A DNA stretch of 50,598 nucleotides, taken from NCBI GenBank assembly GCA_002869845.2, contig NEWS02000004.1, positions 174,447 to 225,044 on the forward strand. Direction: 5' to 3'. Source of the DNA: Nitrospira sp. CG24B (lineage in GTDB: Bacteria; Nitrospirota; Nitrospiria; Nitrospirales; Nitrospiraceae). This document shows positions 46,740 through 50,598 of the stretch, piece by piece. The stretch's first letter is position 1; each line of letters opens with the position of its first letter. The position numbers and the translations under genes were made by a program. The notes beneath the pieces were generated by a model that was given only the letters and a program-made list of their open reading frames with translations, made no database searches and had not been told where the DNA came from.

Positions 46740-46839
46740 TCGCTTGCCGCACTCGAAATTCGCCGATGCACAGATCTTGGTGATGGTCCGCACGGCTGAT
46801 GGCAACCAGCCCATTACCCCAATAACAGTGCCCATTCTC

Positions 46840-46868
46840 TTGACTCTCTCTCCCCTCCCCCGTACGCT
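46840..46868 (+). promoter_or_regulatory. Promoter of the two-component operon, shared motif
   Basis: TTGACT (46840-46845), 17 bases, TACGCT (46863-46868). The predicted transcription start (about 46875) is only a few bases before the ATG at 46878, which would make the transcript leaderless or nearly so; no ribosome-binding site is present. Confidence 0.6.
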
Positions 46869-46877
46869 CACGGTTCT

Positions 46878-47579
46878 ATGGGATTTTCCACGCACAAGAA
46901 AGTACTCATTGTGGAAGACGAGCAGGACATCCTGCAGCTCGTGAAACACTATTTAGAGAAAGAGGGGTTTCGACCGATCACTGCGATCAGTGGGCTCGAC
47001 GCGCTGAAAAAGGTCAAAGAGGAAAAGCCCGATCTGGTCGTCCTCGATCTGATGTTGCCCGAGATGGATGGGCTCGAAGTCTGCAAACGCCTCCGCTCCG
47101 TTCCCGATACCGCCATGCTCCCGATCCTCATGCTCACGGCGAAAGCGGAAGAATCAGATACGATTGTCGGGCTGGAACTAGGGGCTGACGATTACGTCAC
47201 CAAGCCATTCAGCCCAAAAGCGCTGGTTGCGCGTGTCAAAGCTCTGCTGCGTCGTATCGAGCGTGCCCCTGCTGATGGCCCAGATCTACACCGCTATGGT
47301 GCACTCACCATGAATCTGGCTCGGCATGAGGTCAGTCTCCGGAAACAAGAGGTGCCGTTGACGGCAAAGGAGTTTGGCTTGCTTGAGCAGCTGCTTCGGC
47401 ATCCTGGCCGTGTGTTGACCCGTGAAGTGCTGCTCAATGCCGTGTGGGGCTACGACTACTACGGGACAACCAGAACAGTCGATGTGCACATCCGCCGGCT
47501 CAAGCAAAAACTGCCGCTCCTGGAAGACGCCATCGTGTCCATTAAATCATTGGGCTACAAGCTGAGGGATCTCGACTGA
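46878..47579 (+). CDS. phoB: OmpR/PhoB-family response regulator
   Basis: A 233-residue protein: receiver domain with acidic pair E13/D14, phosphoacceptor D57 (LVVLDLMLPEMDG), Thr in MLTAKAEE and Lys109 (VTKPFS); then a winged-helix DNA-binding domain (LTAKEFGLLEQLLRHPGRVL, VDVHIRRLKQKL, SIKSLGYKL). It resembles PhoB, and the kinase that follows is PhoR-like, so phosphate sensing is likely, but no pst or phoU gene is in the window. Six bases before the kinase. Confidence 0.92.
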   Translation: MGFSTHKKVLIVEDEQDILQLVKHYLEKEGFRPITAISGLDALKKVKEEKPDLVVLDLMLPEMDGLEVCKRLRSVPDTAMLPILMLTAKAEESDTIVGLELGADDYVTKPFSPKALVARVKALLRRIERAPADGPDLHRYGALTMNLARHEVSLRKQEVPLTAKEFGLLEQLLRHPGRVLTREVLLNAVWGYDYYGTTRTVDVHIRRLKQKLPLLEDAIVSIKSLGYKLRDLD

Positions 47580-47584
47580 TCAGA

Positions 47585-49444
47585 ATGACGTGGTCGATTC
47601 GATGGAAGGTGACACTTGGCACACTTGTGGCAGTTGCCTGTGGGCTACTGATCGCCGGCGTGATGACGGTGCAGTCCCTGGAACATCGGCATCTCTCCCA
47701 ATTCGGCGATGCGCTGGAGGCAAAAACCAAGCTTGTCGAATACGGCTTTCAACCGCTGTTTCACCCACCCTCCCCCCATCCGACTCCGTCTGCCTTACAA
47801 GAGACGGCACGCGACCTCGGCAACCGAGCATCCGCTCGTGTGACGCTGGTCGCCGCAGACGGAACGGTGCTCGCCGATAGCACCGCACGAGATGCCGACG
47901 TCCCCGCTATTGAGAATGATAAATCTCGGCCCGAAATCCAACAAGCCCTTTCCACCGGACATGGAGAGGACATCCGCCCAAGTCATACCACCGGCGAGCG
48001 CACCATGTATCGCGCCGTGCTGCTACATCAGCCTCCGAATGCGGCACCGATCGCCGTGCGCGTGGGCCTGCCCATGGTCATCGCCGACCGCGAGATTTCA
48101 GAATTGAAACAACGCTTATTTCTCGCGCTCGGAGTCGCCTTCCTCGTCGCCCTGATGCTCAGTGTCTGGTTAGCTCACAGCATAACCAGACCTCTCTCGG
48201 ACATTGCATCGGCTGCCCGACAACTCAGCTCTGGCCATCAGACTATCCCGATTCGAACAACCGCGCAGGATGAAGTCGGCATCCTGGCCACGACGCTGAA
48301 TGACATGGCGAGCCAGCTGCATGCCAAGATCGACGAACTCTCGGAAGACCGCGCGCAGCTGCTTGCCGTACTCACATCGATGGTCGAAGGCGTCATGGTC
48401 CTGGACTATCGCGGCCACGTGCTGCAGATCAACCCGGCGTTGGAACGGATGTTCGGCATCTCACGCGTGGAAGCTCGAGGGCGCCCCTGCGCCGAACTGT
48501 TCCGCCATCAACAGCTCAACGACCTCGTGACGACCATTCTACGATCACCCGCGCCGTACGAGGATGAAATCGTGCTCCCTTTGACGGGACGCTGCCTCCA
48601 GATCGAAGCCTCCCCGGCAGGGGGAGAACGCGAAAGTGAAGCCTGTATCGTGTTGGTATTTCATGACATCACCGAACTGCGGCGTCTGGAGAAGATACGC
48701 AAAGACTTTGTGGCGAATGTCTCTCATGAACTTCGGACTCCGCTCACTTCCATTAAAGGCTACGTGGAAGCCCTGCTGGACGGCGCCAAGGACGACCCCG
48801 TTGCTTCCATGAAATTCTTGGAGATCATCCTCAAACAAAGCGATCGGCTGAACTTGATCATCGAGGATCTGCTCGAACTCTCGAAAATAGAATCGGGCCG
48901 TGTCTCGCTGAAGGAAGAGCCACTTGAGCTGCGTTCCGTCGTCGACCGGACGTTGTCCATGATCAAGCCAATCGCCGACAAGAAGCGTCACCGTCTCGTC
49001 ACATCGGTCGATTCGTCGCTCTCTCCAGTGGCGGGTGATGAAGGTCGGCTCGTGCAAGTCTTGACCAATCTGCTCGATAATGCCATCAAATATACGCCGG
49101 AGGGAGGAACCATCACGGTCGGCGCCACGCTTGCTCCCTCAATCGGGAATGCGGAGCCACCAGCCGGAGCGATCGAACTCACCGTCACCGATACCGGAAT
49201 CGGTATCCCCGAAGAGGACAGACCTCGTGTCTTTGAACGATTTTACCGCGTCGACAAAGCTCGGTCACGCGAGTTGGGCGGAACGGGACTCGGACTGGCG
49301 ATTGTGAAGCACATTGTCGAGGGACACGGAGGGCAGGTGTGGGTCGAAGCGAATCATCCTCAAGGCAGTCGTTTCGTGGTTCGACTTCCAGTCAGCGGTG
49401 GCAAGCGAGTGTCTGCTCAAATGAACGAAGCAAGCAAAGCATAG
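47585..49444 (+). CDS. phoR: PhoR-like sensor histidine kinase
   Basis: A 619-residue membrane kinase. First helix at about 8-30, periplasmic domain to about 175, second helix (LFLALGVAFLVALMLSVWLA), HAMP (RPLSDIASAARQL), PAS (MVEGVMVLDYRGHVLQINPA), then HisKA with phosphorylated His381 (NVSHELRTPLTSIKGYVEAL) and the HATPase domain: N box LLDNAIKYTPEGG, G1 DTGIGIPEEDRPRVFERFYR and G2 GGTGLGLAIVKHI. This is the layout of PhoR/VicK/PnpS-type kinases. Encoded right after its regulator. Confidence 0.93.
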   Translation: MTWSIRWKVTLGTLVAVACGLLIAGVMTVQSLEHRHLSQFGDALEAKTKLVEYGFQPLFHPPSPHPTPSALQETARDLGNRASARVTLVAADGTVLADSTARDADVPAIENDKSRPEIQQALSTGHGEDIRPSHTTGERTMYRAVLLHQPPNAAPIAVRVGLPMVIADREISELKQRLFLALGVAFLVALMLSVWLAHSITRPLSDIASAARQLSSGHQTIPIRTTAQDEVGILATTLNDMASQLHAKIDELSEDRAQLLAVLTSMVEGVMVLDYRGHVLQINPALERMFGISRVEARGRPCAELFRHQQLNDLVTTILRSPAPYEDEIVLPLTGRCLQIEASPAGGERESEACIVLVFHDITELRRLEKIRKDFVANVSHELRTPLTSIKGYVEALLDGAKDDPVASMKFLEIILKQSDRLNLIIEDLLELSKIESGRVSLKEEPLELRSVVDRTLSMIKPIADKKRHRLVTSVDSSLSPVAGDEGRLVQVLTNLLDNAIKYTPEGGTITVGATLAPSIGNAEPPAGAIELTVTDTGIGIPEEDRPRVFERFYRVDKARSRELGGTGLGLAIVKHIVEGHGGQVWVEANHPQGSRFVVRLPVSGGKRVSAQMNEASKA

Positions 49445-49467
49445 ACCCCGCTCTCGGCCTAATGTCG

Positions 49468-50460
49468 TTACCAGCGTAGAAGGCCTGTGGCCCAAGTTAG
49501 TCCACCGCCGAAACTGCCCAGCAACACCAGATCATTCGGTGAGATGTTCCCGCCACGAACCGCATCATCGAGCGCGATTGGAAGAGAGGCTGAAGACGTA
49601 TTACCATAGCGTTTGATCACCGAGACTAAGCGGCTCTGATCGATCCCCAAGCGCTCGGCAACCTGCGACAAAATTCGACCGTTCGCTTGATGGAGAACAA
49701 TCTGTGTGAGATCTCCTGGACCGACGCCAAATTCTTTCAAGATCTCCTGCACAGCCTGTTCAATTCGACGAATGGCTATCCGAAAGAGCGACGCGCCCTG
49801 CATCCGAAGCGAGTGCTCACGCTTGCGCAGTGTGTCGGAAGACACGGGCATCCGTGATCCTCCGCCGGGGAGCCGAATGAGTCCATGATGGGCTCCATCG
49901 GCATACAACCTGATCCCCAGAATCCCTCGCCACTCAGGAGTACCATCCTCTTCACCCCGCAGTATGACGGCACCGGCCCCATCGCCGAACAACAGCGCCG
50001 TCGCGTCATCCTGATGGTCGAGCGATCGAGACTTGACCTCTGAGGCCACAACCAGACAGGTCTTGGCTTGCCCGCTCTGAATCATGGCCTGGGCCATGGA
50101 GAGTCCGTACAAGAAGCCTGAGCAGGAGGCAGACACATCAAACGCCCCCACTTGCCGACATCCCAATCCTCGTTGGACCAAGCAAGCCGTTGAAGGGAAC
50201 GCCATGTCCGGAGAGGTTGTGGAAAGAATGATGGCATCGATTGAAGAAGGCGCACAATCTGCGGCATCAAGTGCACGACGGCCCGCCTCGACGGCCATAT
50301 CGGAAGACGCCTCGTGATCGCCGGCCCAATGACGTGTCTGAATACCCGTCAGCCGGTAGATCCGGGCCGGGGATACCCCTAGCGTAGGAGCAATCTCTTC
50401 ATTCGAGACAATCCTGGAAGGAAGATAGCTACCTGTTCCAATGATTCTTGAACGAACCAT
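49468..50460 (-). CDS. fabH: Beta-ketoacyl-ACP synthase III (FabH-like)
   Basis: A 330-residue condensing enzyme that starts fatty-acid synthesis from acetyl-CoA and malonyl-ACP. The triad is C113 (DVSASCSGFLYGL), H257 (VLHQAN) and N287 (KRYGNTSSAS). It opens RIIGTGSYLPSRIVSN and ends LLGSFGGGLTWATGLLRW, both typical. The frame opens at 50565, but family alignment puts the start at ATG 50460. It stands alone, not in a fab cluster, so a role in another acyl pathway is possible. Confidence 0.93.
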   Translation of the reverse strand: MVRSRIIGTGSYLPSRIVSNEEIAPTLGVSPARIYRLTGIQTRHWAGDHEASSDMAVEAGRRALDAADCAPSSIDAIILSTTSPDMAFPSTACLVQRGLGCRQVGAFDVSASCSGFLYGLSMAQAMIQSGQAKTCLVVASEVKSRSLDHQDDATALLFGDGAGAVILRGEEDGTPEWRGILGIRLYADGAHHGLIRLPGGGSRMPVSSDTLRKREHSLRMQGASLFRIAIRRIEQAVQEILKEFGVGPGDLTQIVLHQANGRILSQVAERLGIDQSRLVSVIKRYGNTSSASLPIALDDAVRGGNISPNDLVLLGSFGGGLTWATGLLRW

Positions 50461-50598
50461 GACCGCCAAATACCGTCCATTCCTCGCAAAAATGCTCACA
50501 CTTGCGATGTGCGGCGGGATTATAGGGAGTGGAAAGAGGCAGGTCAACCAAACCGCTCCTAACATTGCTTTTAGCCGGTATCCTTGCTATGTATTAAC

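Overview
The window looks like a chromosomal segment from a Nitrospira-type bacterium (phylum Nitrospirota). This is inferred from gene content, not from a search: a Rieske/cytochrome b complex mixed with two cytochrome bd-like membrane subunits and several membrane-bound c-type cytochromes, plus hopanoid genes, MEP-pathway isoprenoid genes, a second messenger-free regulatory repertoire and Shine-Dalgarno-led small ORFs. No nitrite oxidoreductase alpha or beta subunit is present, so the genus call stays an inference.

Layout. 1-2.6 kb: a degenerate region whose first 1348 bases are a diverged direct repeat of 38537-39810. It holds a small membrane-protein gene, a copy of the smc 3' end and a decapitated OmpA-like fragment. 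2.6-8.6 kb: small stress, regulatory and hypothetical genes (nuclease-like lipid-free secreted protein, RRM protein, CsbD, NarL-type regulator) with many short ORFs, including one that appears to start at AUC. A tRNA-Thr(CGU) follows. 8.8-11.8 kb: a lipoprotein pseudo-caspase and a divergent UbiA-family prenyltransferase.

11.8-22.6 kb: a ten-gene minus-strand respiratory operon, in transcription order bd-like subunit, cytochrome c, PRC-barrel/Rieske fusion, cytochrome b, membrane protein, second bd-like subunit, two membrane cytochromes c, a type-II DMSO-reductase-gamma-like haem b protein and a dihaem lipoprotein cytochrome. A further monohaem lipoprotein cytochrome lies just upstream. 23.7-26.0 kb: a membrane-anchored carboxypeptidase-regulatory-like protein, a conserved hypothetical and hpnH. 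Then tRNA-Cys(GCA) and a GT87-like membrane protein.

28.0-38.5 kb: minus-strand genes for isoprenoid precursors (dxs, ispG) and a tightly packed operon shc-hpnG-mlaE-mlaF-mlaD-mlaC-Omp85-like barrel, driven by a good sigma70-like promoter. This joins hopanoid synthesis (precursor supply, cyclisation, side-chain processing together with hpnH) to a complete Mla-type lipid transport machine and a POTRA-less outer-membrane barrel; it is the most interesting system in the window. 38.5-44.6 kb: the second repeat copy, smc and ispH. 44.6-50.5 kb: a broken ORF with an in-frame TGA, a hypothetical gene and a PhoB/PhoR-type two-component pair whose promoters share one motif, a VPLPA-tailed exported protein and fabH.

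Limits: starts were chosen by eye from ribosome-binding sites, family starts and overlaps. No database, structure or expression check was possible.
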